Counted from the first letter of the stretch, positions 28,723 through 36,917 are shown. The stretch: DNA of 64,000 bases from Acidimicrobiia bacterium (GCA_022822905.1 JAJDYE010000006.1:1-64000); one strand, 5' to 3'. The notes: generated from the letters alone by a model not told the origin. A program made the numbers and translations.

Positions 28723-29799
28723 ATGGGCTATAAGTACGTAGTTGTTGTGGTTGCAGTGGTCTTCAGCGCGGTCACCGCTATCCCGGGGGCCGCGTCAGCC
28801 CAAGCGGGCATCTCCTCCCAAAACATCGCGGTGCGCGACCTGCTCATCGCCAACCAGGAGAACCTGCTGAACACCTACCGCTGCCTGTTCAACACCGACA
28901 CCGGCCTAGTCCCCGGCGGCTGCGCCGACCCCGACACCATCAACCCCGCCGCCGCCCCCCAGAACCCCACCCAAAACGACCTCGACATCAGAGACCAACT
29001 GATCCAAAACCAAGAAGCACTCCTGAACACCTACCGCTGCCAACACGCCATAGACACCCAACTCGTCCCCGGCGGCTGCCCAACACCAAACTCTGCCCCC
29101 ACAGGCAACACCCAAAACGGCAGGCAAACAGACACCTACACCGCCATCGCAACCCACACTGATTTATGCGCGATCCGCACCGACGAGACCATCGTCTGCT
29201 GGGACCACGACGGCAACGTCCGGACCGACACCCCCGACGGCACCTACACCGCCGTCATAATCGGCGGATTAGGCAATGATCAATGCGCGATCCGCACCGA
29301 CGCGACCATCGTCTGCTGGGACGACAACGGCAACGTCCGGACCGACACCCCCAACGGCACCTACACCGCCATCTCAAGCGGCGGTGGTGATTTATGCGCG
29401 ATCCGCACCGACGAGACCATCGTCTGCTGGGACGACAACGTCAACGTCCTGGCCGACACCCCCGACGGCACCTACACCGCCATCTCAACCAGCCCTTGGC
29501 ATTCCTGCGCGATCCGCACCGACGCGACCTTCGTCTGCTGGGGCAAGTTTAGCGGCAACGTCGACGGCAGCTACACCGCCATCTCAGCCGGCAATGGGCA
29601 TTCCTGCGCGATCCGCACCGACGCGACCATCGCCTGCTGGGGCTACAACGACAGCGGCCGGACCGACGCCCCCGACGGCACCTACACCGCCATCGTAACC
29701 GGCAGTGGGCATTCCTGCGCGATCCGCACCGACGCGACCATCGCCTGCTGGGGCACCATCTTTGACTACCAGAGGAATGCCCCCGCGGGCGTTAGTTAG
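28723..29799 (+). CDS. Secreted RCC1-like beta-propeller protein with a duplicated N-terminal motif
   Basis: A 358-aa protein starting at ATG 28723 with a signal peptide (MGYKYVVVVVAVVFSAVTAI then PGAASAQA). Next come two copies of a 33-residue motif (RDLLIANQENLLNTYRC and RDQLIQNQEALLNTYRC, each ending LVPGGC). Six RCC1/BLIP-II-like repeats follow, about 36-39 residues each, with the core CAIRTD-T-VCWD and TYTAI. The repeats are nearly identical in DNA too (29,140-29,790), so they arose by recent amplification. Each repeat has two cysteines that could pair. It probably forms an extracellular propeller that binds a ligand or partner. The function is unknown. Confidence 0.75.
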   Translation: MGYKYVVVVVAVVFSAVTAIPGAASAQAGISSQNIAVRDLLIANQENLLNTYRCLFNTDTGLVPGGCADPDTINPAAAPQNPTQNDLDIRDQLIQNQEALLNTYRCQHAIDTQLVPGGCPTPNSAPTGNTQNGRQTDTYTAIATHTDLCAIRTDETIVCWDHDGNVRTDTPDGTYTAVIIGGLGNDQCAIRTDATIVCWDDNGNVRTDTPNGTYTAISSGGGDLCAIRTDETIVCWDDNVNVLADTPDGTYTAISTSPWHSCAIRTDATFVCWGKFSGNVDGSYTAISAGNGHSCAIRTDATIACWGYNDSGRTDAPDGTYTAIVTGSGHSCAIRTDATIACWGTIFDYQRNAPAGVS

Positions 29800-29809
29800 G
29801 CGCAGATCA

Positions 29810-29830
29810 GGGAGCGATATCTTGGCTCCC
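29810..29830 (+). terminator. Hairpin after the RCC1-repeat gene
   Basis: GGGAGC at 29810-29815 pairs with GCTCCC at 29825-29830 over a 9-nt loop, beginning 11 nt after the stop codon. No T-tract follows. It is a plausible U-less terminator; the evidence is position and pairing only. Confidence 0.45.
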
Positions 29831-29958
29831 GCGGCACCTACAACCCCCTCCGCTGGTTGTGGCAACCGGGGAGGCTGTCCCCAAAACACGGGAGAACTCG
29901 AAGAACAGCCCGGACTACCCTAGGGCGACAATAGGCAAAACCTCGGAGAAAGACCAGA

Positions 29959-30127
29959 CTTAGTTTGTCGGACTAAGGGGATGCGCGGATAGGCGACGCA
30001 GATTTTGGTGGGCTTCGTTCCTGCTGTGATTGATAATGGCGAAGCCGCAGGTCAAGGCATCGCAACCCAAGCCAGGGGTTCAGGCGTTTCCGCAGCCCAG
30101 CACCTATCCGCGCACCCTCTAAGCTAA
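29959..30127. repeat. Inverted-repeat element with nested stems (MITE-like or structured RNA)
   Basis: An 11-bp perfect inverted repeat, GCGCGGATAGG at 29983-29993 and CCTATCCGCGC at 30103-30113, is extended outward by imperfect pairing (CTAAGGGG against CCCTCTAAG) to about 24 bp. Inside are two more perfect stems: GGCTTCG 30011-30017 with CGAAGCC 30040-30046, and AACCC 30064-30068 with GGGTT 30076-30080. No ORF is present. The nested order P1(P2,P3) could be a multibranch RNA of about 130 nt or a small non-autonomous transposable element. It ends 4 nt before the vapC start. The rest of 29,831-29,958 shows nothing clear. Confidence 0.5.
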
Positions 30128-30131
30128 GTTT

Positions 30132-30509
30132 TTGAGCCTTCTGCTCGACACCCACGTGCTGCTTTGGGCCGCGGGCGTCTCCGAGCGCCTGCCCGAAGAT
30201 GTCCGCACCCTGATCGAGGACCCCGACACAGAGCTGGCCTTCAGCGCCGTGTCTATCTGGGAGGTGGCCATCAAAAGCGGCTTGGGCCGAGCCGATTTCA
30301 ACGTCGACCTCCGGGGGCTGCGCCAAAACGGCTACCAAGAGCTTGCGATCACCGCCACCCATGCTGCTGCGGTAGACCTGCTGCCACCTATCCATCACGA
30401 CCCCTTCGACCGACTCCTGGTCGCCCAAGCCCAATTCGAAGCACTCACACTGCTTACCGCCGACACCACCGTTGTTCGCTACCCCGGTCCCATCCGCTTG
30501 CTGGTGTAG
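30132..30509 (+). CDS. vapC: PIN-domain toxin VapC, without a visible antitoxin
   Basis: A 125-aa PIN ribonuclease. All four acidic positions are visible: LLLDTHVLLW (Asp near residue 6), FSAVSIWEVAIKSGLG (Glu near residue 43), HHDPFDRLLVAQAQ (Asp near residue 94) and LLTADTTV (Asp near residue 111). VapC toxins cut tRNA or rRNA. The TTG start is fixed by family length. The usual VapB/Phd antitoxin gene should lie just upstream, but that space holds only the inverted-repeat element, and nothing antitoxin-like follows. It is either an orphan toxin or a remnant after its antitoxin was deleted. Confidence 0.88.
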   Translation: MSLLLDTHVLLWAAGVSERLPEDVRTLIEDPDTELAFSAVSIWEVAIKSGLGRADFNVDLRGLRQNGYQELAITATHAAAVDLLPPIHHDPFDRLLVAQAQFEALTLLTADTTVVRYPGPIRLLV

Positions 30510-30522
30510 TGGCCACCGCCTG

Positions 30523-30609
30523 CTAGCAGAAGAAGCGGTGGGCACGAGACTGGTAAAGCACAGCGATTTGGGCGGCACGCTGGACGAGAGTTAAGCGGGT
30601 GGTGAAGCC
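30523..30609 (-). pseudogene. 3'-end remnant of a DUF1214-family gene
   Basis: Read on the minus strand, this stretch encodes GFTTRLTLVQRAAQIAVLYQ then SRAHRFFC and a TAG stop. It aligns with the last 28 residues of the intact DUF1214 gene at 33658-34839 (DFVTRVTPEQRAAQIATRRQ then SRAHRFRC). The rest of that gene is missing here; DUF4928-like coding follows at 30623. It marks a second, deleted DUF1214 copy or a recombination joint at the left edge of the restriction-modification locus. Confidence 0.7.
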
Positions 30610-30622
30610 GAGCAGGTGGCCG

Positions 30623-31377
30623 TCAGGCCTGAGTCAGATTCTCGGGGATCTCAACTAGCAGTGAGGGATCTGGTTCGGCTTCCCCCACTCGCTCGTTATA
30701 GGTATCGAATAGTTGCCGAAGCACCCTGCGAGTCTCAGCCTCTGAGTACCTGGCTACGTCGTCGATGTTCCCTGCCACATACTCTTCAACACCGCGAACC
30801 GCGACGCGATCCTCAATTCCAATGTTGTCGGCGAGAGATCGGGCAGTTCCTATCCTGTCTTCGAGCGTCAAGATCATTGGCCGGAAGCCCTGCTCAATAT
30901 TGGCTTGGCATTTGGCTAGCAACGCCTCGGTTGGGCTTATGGTCACATGGATCGCGGTGTCATTGACCATGAAGTCGCCCGCTCGACCTGTCTGCTGGTC
31001 AGCAGTCGTGTAGCCCTGGTTCTCTATCTCAAGATCAGGGTGTCTTACCTCCAGCATTGCGCCGACAAGGTGCTGCCCGACCGCCCCCACAGCGTTGCCA
31101 CCTTTGTCTCGGGCGGTAGCCAGCAGTGCGTCGATCGTATGGCGAGTTTGCTTGCTGAAATCGACTTCCATAGGCAGGCGTTGGCGGTCGTAGAAGTCAG
31201 CCCGAATGCGCCCTACCATCCTCGATTGAAGGCGGCCGATGACGGAAAGCTGGTCATCCTCACCCAGTTGACCAAAACGGCCATGACGTTGCGGTTGACA
31301 GTGCCGTCATTGCGCTGAGCCTCATACCACTGCTCGATGTCAGTATCGAGCAGATCGGCAATACTCTCTGGGTTCAC
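30623..31377 (-). pseudogene. DUF4928-like restriction endonuclease with a one-base frameshift
   Basis: The intact 3' part (30623-31219) encodes RIRADFYDRQRLPMEVDFSK, GGNAVGAVGQHLVGAMLEVR and AGDFMVNDTAIHVTISPTEA, which I recognise as a DUF4928-type protein, a family found beside C5-methyltransferases and thought to be the restriction enzyme. The 5' part starts at a GTG at 31377 that overlaps the methyltransferase stop (VNPESIADLLDTDIEQWYEA), then shifts frame. Adding one base between 31285 and 31286 joins both parts as NRNVHGRFGQLGEDDQL. So the gene is complete but for one missing base, either a real inactivating mutation or a sequence error. Confidence 0.65.
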
Positions 31378-32504
31378 ACAGCGGCCTTTGTAGGAGCTTG
31401 ACCGCCTATCCCCACCACAGCAGGGACAAGAACATGCTCAGCCAGCCAGGCCACGGCTGGCACACAAACTGCATCACCGAACCCGAACAGCGCTTGAGCG
31501 TCAGTCACCGCCGAATGGTCGAATTGGTCGGTAACCCCTTGTAGTCGGCCGTACTCACGAGGCGTCATCCATCTGACCCGAACTTCATCATCGGCAACCT
31601 CAACGACCGCCTGCCGTGAAGAGCCGCCGCGTGCCGTCCGCAAGCAACCGGAGATGTTGTCCGACCGGATTTCCCACACGGCCACTCCCTTGCGTGTTCG
31701 ACGGTAGGCAGTGCGCCACCGTGGGATCCCGTCCTGTCGGAGCGAGTCCAGGCGACGTTGGTGTATGGGAGGAAGTGAGTCCAGGAACTTCCCCAGCCGT
31801 TCGCCATCCCACCACCGCTCGTCGCGGGGGTCAAACCGCTCTACTACGTCGCCAAGACGGCGACTATCCTGAAGTGGAACAGGCACCGGCAGTTCTTGAA
31901 GCATCAGATCCTGATGAGCTCGAACAAACGAGGCCACCGATTCAGAGCGCAGCGGACCCGCCATCCCCAGAGCAGGCCCACCGAGTCGTTCAAGCGTGCC
32001 AATGATGAAGAGCCGAGGCCGGGACTGGGGCACGAACCAGCTTGCGTCCACGGTAAGCACATCACATATGTACCCCAGATTGTTGAGCTCTTCGATTGAC
32101 ACACGCAGGTCTTCCCCTCCCCTAGAGGACACGAAAGACGACACATTCTCGATCATCACCACTGGCGGGATTCTTCCCTCCATCTCCCTCAAGACACGGG
32201 AGAACTCGAAGAACAGCCCAGACTGCTCCCCATCCAGCCCTCGTCGGTACCCCGCCAGCGATAGATCAACGCAAGGAAAGCTGGCCGTCGCAATATCCAC
32301 GCTGGGCACCGACTCGCCCTTCACACTCCGGATGTCCCCCAAGAAATAATGCGCGTCATCAAAGTTGAGCGCATACACCGCATGCTTGACCGGCTCGATG
32401 TCGTTAGCCCACACCACGTCGATACCCGCCCGTTCCAAACCAGCCCTCACCAGGCCAATCCCGGCGAAGAATTCGGCGGCAACTAGCCCACGGAATGTGT
32501 GCAT
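31374..32504 (-). CDS. DNA (cytosine-5) methyltransferase
   Basis: A 376-aa C5-methyltransferase that methylates cytosine within the recognition site of its restriction partner. Motifs in order: I AEFFAGIGLVRAGL (about 11-24), IV SFPCVDLSLAG (catalytic Cys near 78), VI VVMIENVSSF (about 115-125), VIII QSRPRLFIIG, and X LFGFGDAVCVPAVAWLAEHV. The target-recognition region lies between VIII and X and is long enough. ATG at 32504 (MHTFRGLVAAEFF) is chosen over an upstream start at 32546. The DUF4928-like nuclease follows with a 4-nt overlap and vsr is divergent: a complete R-M-Vsr cassette layout. Confidence 0.93.
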   Translation of the reverse strand: MHTFRGLVAAEFFAGIGLVRAGLERAGIDVVWANDIEPVKHAVYALNFDDAHYFLGDIRSVKGESVPSVDIATASFPCVDLSLAGYRRGLDGEQSGLFFEFSRVLREMEGRIPPVVMIENVSSFVSSRGGEDLRVSIEELNNLGYICDVLTVDASWFVPQSRPRLFIIGTLERLGGPALGMAGPLRSESVASFVRAHQDLMLQELPVPVPLQDSRRLGDVVERFDPRDERWWDGERLGKFLDSLPPIHQRRLDSLRQDGIPRWRTAYRRTRKGVAVWEIRSDNISGCLRTARGGSSRQAVVEVADDEVRVRWMTPREYGRLQGVTDQFDHSAVTDAQALFGFGDAVCVPAVAWLAEHVLVPAVVGIGGQAPTKAAV

Positions 32505-32579
32505 GGGATGACCATACCCCCACCCTGCGACGGTTACGGGGATCAACAGGGCTTATAGCAGTCTGTGTACCATCGGACC

Positions 32580-33023
32580 ATGAGCGGGCTGCCGGAGGGA
32601 TCTTGGGCTTCGTCGGAGGCGACTCGGAAGTCGATGCAGGGGAACAGGAGTCGCGACACCAAACCGGAATTGGCGGTTCGCTCGGCGGTGCATCGTCGAG
32701 GGTTGCGCTACCGGGTGGCAGCTCGGCCGCTGCCGGAGCTACGCCGGACGGCCGATCTGGTGTTTCGCAGAGCCAAGATCGCGGTGTTCGTGGACGGCTG
32801 CTATTGGCACGGCTGCCCGGAACACCACACCCAGCCCGCCACCAACCCCGAATACTGGTCAGCCAAGATCACCGGCAACATCGCCCGCGACCAAGATACC
32901 GACGCCAACCTCCAAGAAGCTGGCTGGACCGTGCTGCGTTTCTGGGAGCATGAAGACCCTGAAACTGTTGCCGATGCGGTGGAGCGATCGGTACGAGCCG
33001 CCTTACTGCTAGGAAATCGCTGA
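32580..33023 (+). CDS. vsr: Very short patch repair endonuclease Vsr
   Basis: Vsr nicks beside T:G mismatches that arise when methylated cytosine deaminates, protecting against mutation at methylated sites. The 147-aa protein has the family order: MQGNRSRDTKPELAVRSAVH, GLRYRVAARPLPELRRTADL, then VFRRAKIAVFVDGCYWHGCP (catalytic Asp and zinc ligands), NPEYWSAKITGNIARD and GWTVLRFWEHE. ATG at 32580. It is divergent from the methyltransferase across about 75 bp that must hold both promoters. Confidence 0.95.
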   Translation: MSGLPEGSWASSEATRKSMQGNRSRDTKPELAVRSAVHRRGLRYRVAARPLPELRRTADLVFRRAKIAVFVDGCYWHGCPEHHTQPATNPEYWSAKITGNIARDQDTDANLQEAGWTVLRFWEHEDPETVADAVERSVRAALLLGNR

Positions 33024-33037
33024 GAACTGCTCGCTGG

Positions 33038-33610
33038 TTAGCGGATGATGCCGCAGCCGACACGGCCGCCGGCGCCGCCGATCGGCTGGGTGAGGTGGTC
33101 ATCGGGGTTCTCGTGGATGACCAAAGTGGAGCCGTCGGCATCGAGCAGTGAGGGCATTGACCCGCCGGAAATGGTCACCAGCGAGGTGAAGAACTCGGCT
33201 TGGGCAATGCCATCAGCCGCTGCGTACAGGTTGGGCAGGTCGCCGTTGTCGTGGTTGTCCACCGTGCGCTGAGGGTTCTTCAAGCCGTGCTGCGCTTCAT
33301 CGGTAGCCGTGAGGTGACCGCCGGCCGCTTTGAAGTCAGGAGTGCAGGCGCCAACCTCGTGCAGATGGATGCCGTGCGCGCCGGGAGTGAGGCCGCTCAT
33401 CGACATCGTGATCAGCACCCCTGTCGGTCCCTGTTCAAAGTCGGCGCTGCCCACGACATCGCCATCGGGGTTGACAATGCTGGCCGAGGCAGCAGCACCA
33501 ACCTGGTCAGCCTCGTAAGCCTGCCCGTTGTCGTTGCTCCCGCAGGCCGCGGCCATCAAGAAGAGGCAGGCAACAAGAGCAGGGATTCTCCAGATGCTCC
33601 AAGTGTTCAT
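33038..33610 (-). CDS. sodC: Cu/Zn superoxide dismutase, lipoprotein form
   Basis: A 190-aa exported enzyme that removes superoxide outside the membrane. The N terminus is a lipoprotein signal (IPALVACLFLMAAAC-GS, Cys near residue 24). Metal ligands are in place: GIHLHEVGAC (two His), GGHLTATDEAQHG (His, bridging), NHDNGDLPNL (Asp) and LVIHENPDDHLTQP (His), with GGRVGCGIIR at the end; the two Cys can form the structural disulfide. ATG at 33610. It is 14 nt from the end of convergent vsr. Confidence 0.92.
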   Translation of the reverse strand: MNTWSIWRIPALVACLFLMAAACGSNDNGQAYEADQVGAAASASIVNPDGDVVGSADFEQGPTGVLITMSMSGLTPGAHGIHLHEVGACTPDFKAAGGHLTATDEAQHGLKNPQRTVDNHDNGDLPNLYAAADGIAQAEFFTSLVTISGGSMPSLLDADGSTLVIHENPDDHLTQPIGGAGGRVGCGIIR

Positions 33611-33657
33611 GGGGGCGAGGCTATATCGCGCTACACGCTCAACCGCGCCAATGAAGC

Positions 33658-34839
33658 TCAGCAGCGGAAGCGGTGGGCGCGGGATTGGCGGCGAGTGGCG
33701 ATTTGGGCGGCGCGTTGTTCGGGGGTGACGCGGGTCACGAAGTCGGGGAGGTGGTTGTCGATCTCCCTGAAGGGGACTACGAGGCCCTCGGGGGTGGGCA
33801 TGGTGGAGCTGAGGACCCAGCGGAAGGTGATGAGGGCCTCGGGGCGGCCCTCGGTATCGAGCCAGTTCTGCACGCCTGGGTCGTGATGGGCTACCACGAT
33901 ACGGAATCGGCCGTCTGGGTCCACTGCGATCTGGGCGTTGTTGAGGCTCACGGTGCGGTTGGCGAAGTCCAGCGACTCGAACCAGGCGTAGCTGTAAAGC
34001 ATGAACGACCAGTACTGGGCGTCGGGCACGTCGCAGCTCACTACCAGGGCCTCGTCGGGCCCCAGTTCGTAGGAGCAGCCGCCGTAGCCGATGGCGTCGG
34101 CCCCGCCGGGTACCGAGCGGGGGCCGTAGAACACGTTGGGCGGGGCGGCTCGGCGGCTGCGCTCCATCCACTGGTTCCAGAACACCAGGGCGTCCTCCGC
34201 CCAAGCCATGGCCCGATCCAAACCCTCGGCGAAGTCGGCCGGGTCGAGGGGGGCGGGGTGCTGGCTCTCGTTGCCCACCCGCTCGATCACGAACCGCCCT
34301 GGCTCGTCTACTCCCCAGTCCACGTTGTACTCCCGCACCGAGATGTGGTCGGTGTGCTCGTCGATGGGGAGCCAGTTGCCATCGTGGGGGGTGGCGCTGG
34401 CCACGAAGGTGAAGCTGCCATCGGGGTCCACGGTGAAGTCGTCGCTGGAGCGTTCGGCGGTGATACCCAGGCGGTTCTGGTGCATCTCGCCGTGGGCGCT
34501 CTGGATCACGAACATCGCCCCTGGCGGCAGCCAACCGGTGACCCGATAGGTGTGCTCAACACTCACGTGGGCCCGCCAGTAGGTGTTGTCCACGTTGGGG
34601 CCGCCCCAGCGCATCACGTCGTCGTTATGGCGGTACATGACCGGAAAGTCCCGGTCGGCAAACTCCACCTGCTCGATCCACCCCTGCATCAGCAGCCGGC
34701 CTAGGTGTCGATAACCCTCGGCCCGATCAGCAGCCTCCGCCGGAAAGTCGTCTTCCAGCAGCCGGTCGCCCGCGGCCCTCAACCGGTCGCAGAACTCCTG
34801 CCACGCTTCGCCTGATGCCAGCCTTTGTTCTTGATTCAC
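33658..34839 (-). CDS. DUF1214 domain-containing protein
   Basis: A 393-aa soluble protein. The C-terminal two thirds match DUF1214 (VFYGPRSVPGGADAIGYGGC, DAQYWSFMLYSYAWFESLDF, SLNNAQIAVDPDGRFRIVVA, HHDPGVQNWLDTEGRPEALI); the N-terminal part is helical. Members are often found with DUF1254 and in steroid or lipid-related actinobacterial loci, but their reaction is unknown. No signal peptide. A fragment of a paralogue's 3' end lies at 30523-30609. ATG start. It probably begins a short unit with the methyltransferase upstream. Confidence 0.8.
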   Translation of the reverse strand: MNQEQRLASGEAWQEFCDRLRAAGDRLLEDDFPAEAADRAEGYRHLGRLLMQGWIEQVEFADRDFPVMYRHNDDVMRWGGPNVDNTYWRAHVSVEHTYRVTGWLPPGAMFVIQSAHGEMHQNRLGITAERSSDDFTVDPDGSFTFVASATPHDGNWLPIDEHTDHISVREYNVDWGVDEPGRFVIERVGNESQHPAPLDPADFAEGLDRAMAWAEDALVFWNQWMERSRRAAPPNVFYGPRSVPGGADAIGYGGCSYELGPDEALVVSCDVPDAQYWSFMLYSYAWFESLDFANRTVSLNNAQIAVDPDGRFRIVVAHHDPGVQNWLDTEGRPEALITFRWVLSSTMPTPEGLVVPFREIDNHLPDFVTRVTPEQRAAQIATRRQSRAHRFRC

Positions 34840-34887
34840 GCCGCAACGGTAGTGAGGCGGCGGGAGGCCTGCTCGGTACGGAGCAGG

Positions 34888-35517
34888 TCAGATGCCGGGG
34901 GCGTGGCGGGTGAGGACTCGGAGCGAGCCAGTGGCGGGGAGTTCAGTGAAGGCGCCGGAATCCATGGCCCGGCAGTAGATCTCGTAGGGGGGGCGGCCGC
35001 CGTCGGCGGGATTGGGGAACACGTCGTGGATGGCCAGGCGGCCGCCGATGGCCACGTGGGGAACCCAGTTCTCGTAATCGGCGTGGGCGGGCTCGGTGCC
35101 GTGGCCGCCGTCGATGAACAAGAAGGCCAGCGGGGTGGACCAGTTTTGGGCGATGGCCACCGAGTCGCCCACTAGAGCCACCACGCTGCCCTCCAACCCG
35201 GCCTCATGAACGGTGCGCCGAAAATGGGGCAAGGTGTCGATTAGGCCGACCTCGGGATCGACCAGATCGGGCTCGTGCCACTCCCAGCCCGGCTGGTTCT
35301 CCTCCGATCCCCGGTGGTGGTCGAGAGCGAACAGCACTCGGCCCTGGCCTTGGGCGGCGTCGCCCAGATACACCGACGACTTACCGCAATAGCTGCCCAC
35401 CTCCAGCAGCGGCCCGGCCACCTCCAAATCGCAGGCGGCCTGGTGCAGCGCCATTCCCTCATCGGGGGGCATGAACCCCCGGGCGGCCTCAGCGAACGCC
35501 CGCCGACTGGGTTCCAT
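34888..35517 (-). CDS. Class I SAM methyltransferase (Methyltransf_24 type)
   Basis: A 209-aa protein: LLEVGSYCGKSSVYLGDAAQ is SAM motif I, RVLFALDHHRGSEENQPGWE the acidic post-I segment, AFLFIDGGHGTEPAHADYENW the motif with the usual DGxH pair, and HVAIGGRLAIHDVFPNP the next strand. The family includes cephalosporin hydroxylase-like and sugar O-methyltransferases; the substrate is unknown. ATG at 35517 lies inside the overlapping gtrA gene; a TTG at 35532 is possible. Overlap of 29 nt with gtrA implies coupled translation. Confidence 0.85.
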   Translation of the reverse strand: MEPSRRAFAEAARGFMPPDEGMALHQAACDLEVAGPLLEVGSYCGKSSVYLGDAAQGQGRVLFALDHHRGSEENQPGWEWHEPDLVDPEVGLIDTLPHFRRTVHEAGLEGSVVALVGDSVAIAQNWSTPLAFLFIDGGHGTEPAHADYENWVPHVAIGGRLAIHDVFPNPADGGRPPYEIYCRAMDSGAFTELPATGSLRVLTRHAPGI

Positions 35518-35983
35518 CGTCTTGGGTCTCAAGGCCCTTGTCAGCAGACTCTCCGTCGAGCGCTGGACCGAACAAGTACTGGTCGCACACCGCGTACTTC
35601 ACCAGCCACACCGTGCCAAAGGCGCCAACCGACGCCGCGGTGATGAACCAGCCGTTGTCGGTGGCAGCGTCCACCAAGCCCACAGCCAGCGACGACAGGG
35701 CCAGCCCAGCCAGCGAGACCAGCCAGAAGGGCAGTACTACTCGGCCCCACTGAGTGGGGCCGCTGCTGTCCCACACCCACCCCCGGTACAGGAAATAGAC
35801 GGGGATGTTGGCGATCATGAAGGCAACCAGGTTGGACACCAGCCCCGACCAGCCGAACAGGTCGTAGCACACCCGCAGAATGGTCTGACCCAGCACCACT
35901 CCCACCGCCGATGTGCCGCAGTAGCGCAGCAGGCGGCGCCAGTTTTCCAAGACGTGAGCGCGGGCAGAGACAAGAAGCGACAT
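35489..35983 (-). CDS. GtrA-family membrane protein
   Basis: A 164-aa protein with four membrane helices: LLRYCGTSAVGVVLGQTILR, GLVSNLVAFMIANIPVYFLY, VVLPFWLVSLAGLALSSLAV and WFITAASVGAFGTVWLVKYA. The pattern and the RGWVW turn fit GtrA, which helps move polyprenyl-linked sugars across the membrane for glycan decoration. The last 25 residues are polar. I chose ATG 35983 (MSLLVSARAHVLENW); a TTG at 36016 is also in frame. It is divergent from tesB with 88 bp between. Confidence 0.82.
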   Translation of the reverse strand: MSLLVSARAHVLENWRRLLRYCGTSAVGVVLGQTILRVCYDLFGWSGLVSNLVAFMIANIPVYFLYRGWVWDSSGPTQWGRVVLPFWLVSLAGLALSSLAVGLVDAATDNGWFITAASVGAFGTVWLVKYAVCDQYLFGPALDGESADKGLETQDDGTQSAGVR

Positions 35984-36071
35984 GGGGAGAATCAAGCGTA
36001 CCCCAGCCCTTCTCAAATCCGACCACTAGGCCATAAGGTTTGCCTAACTCTGACGGTAGGATCAGTCGGTC

Positions 36072-36917
36072 ATGCAAGCAGAGGTAGATGCGCTCATCGA
36101 ACTGCTGGATCTGGAGTCCATCGAGGAGGACATCTTCCGGGGAGTCAGCCCCCAAGAAGACCGCCAGCGGGTGTTCGGCGGCCAAGTAGCCGGCCAAGCC
36201 CTCGTAGCGGCCACCCGCACGGTGGAAGACCGCTCGGTTCACAGCCTTCAGGCTTACTTCATACGACCCGGCGACGTGTCGGCCCCCCTGGTGTATCTGG
36301 TGGAGCGGGTGCGCGACGGCCGCTCGTTCACCACCCGCCGGGTGACCGCCATCCAGCACGGCCAGCCCATCTTCACCATGTCGGCCTCCTTCCACAAACA
36401 AGAAGAGGGCTTCGAGCGCCAGACCAACCTTCCCGCAGGAATCCCCGATCCCGAGGAGTTGGAACCGCACGTTTGGCCCGGTTTCCCGGTGGACGACCAG
36501 GGCCGAATGGTCCGCCCGATTGAGTTGCGTTATGTGACCGGCTCACCCGCAGAACGGGGCCAGAGCCGAGAGCCTCACTTGCAGGTGTGGCTGAGGGCCA
36601 CCGGCACGCTGCCCAAAGATCCAGTACTGCACACTTGCATGTTCACCTACGCCAGCGACATGACGGTGCTGGACACTGCCACCAAGGCCCTTCCAGTACA
36701 AGGGAACGAGATCGACATCCAGGCAGCCAGCCTGGACCACGCCATGTGGTTCCACCGCCCGCTGCGCATGGATGACTGGATCTTCTTGGACCAGGTGTCC
36801 CACTCGGCGTCCAACGCCCGGGGCCTGGCGTGGGGTACAGCATGGAACCGCACCGGAGAGCTGGTGGCCTCGGTAGTGCAGGAAGGCTTGATCCGACCGC
36901 TGCGAAAGCGGCCATGA
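36072..36917 (+). CDS. tesB: Acyl-CoA thioesterase II (TesB)
   Basis: A 281-aa double hotdog enzyme that hydrolyses medium- and long-chain acyl-CoA. N-terminal hotdog: EDIFRGVSPQEDRQRVFGGQ then VAGQALVAATRTV and HSLQAYFIRPGD; C-terminal hotdog: SLDHAMWFHRPLRMDDWIFL then SNARGLAWGTAWNRTGELVA. The catalytic Asp (TYASDMTVLDTA), Thr/Ser and Gln (SVVQEGLIR) positions are present. ATG start. The next gene starts within its stop codon (ATGA). Confidence 0.94.
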   Translation: MQAEVDALIELLDLESIEEDIFRGVSPQEDRQRVFGGQVAGQALVAATRTVEDRSVHSLQAYFIRPGDVSAPLVYLVERVRDGRSFTTRRVTAIQHGQPIFTMSASFHKQEEGFERQTNLPAGIPDPEELEPHVWPGFPVDDQGRMVRPIELRYVTGSPAERGQSREPHLQVWLRATGTLPKDPVLHTCMFTYASDMTVLDTATKALPVQGNEIDIQAASLDHAMWFHRPLRMDDWIFLDQVSHSASNARGLAWGTAWNRTGELVASVVQEGLIRPLRKRP

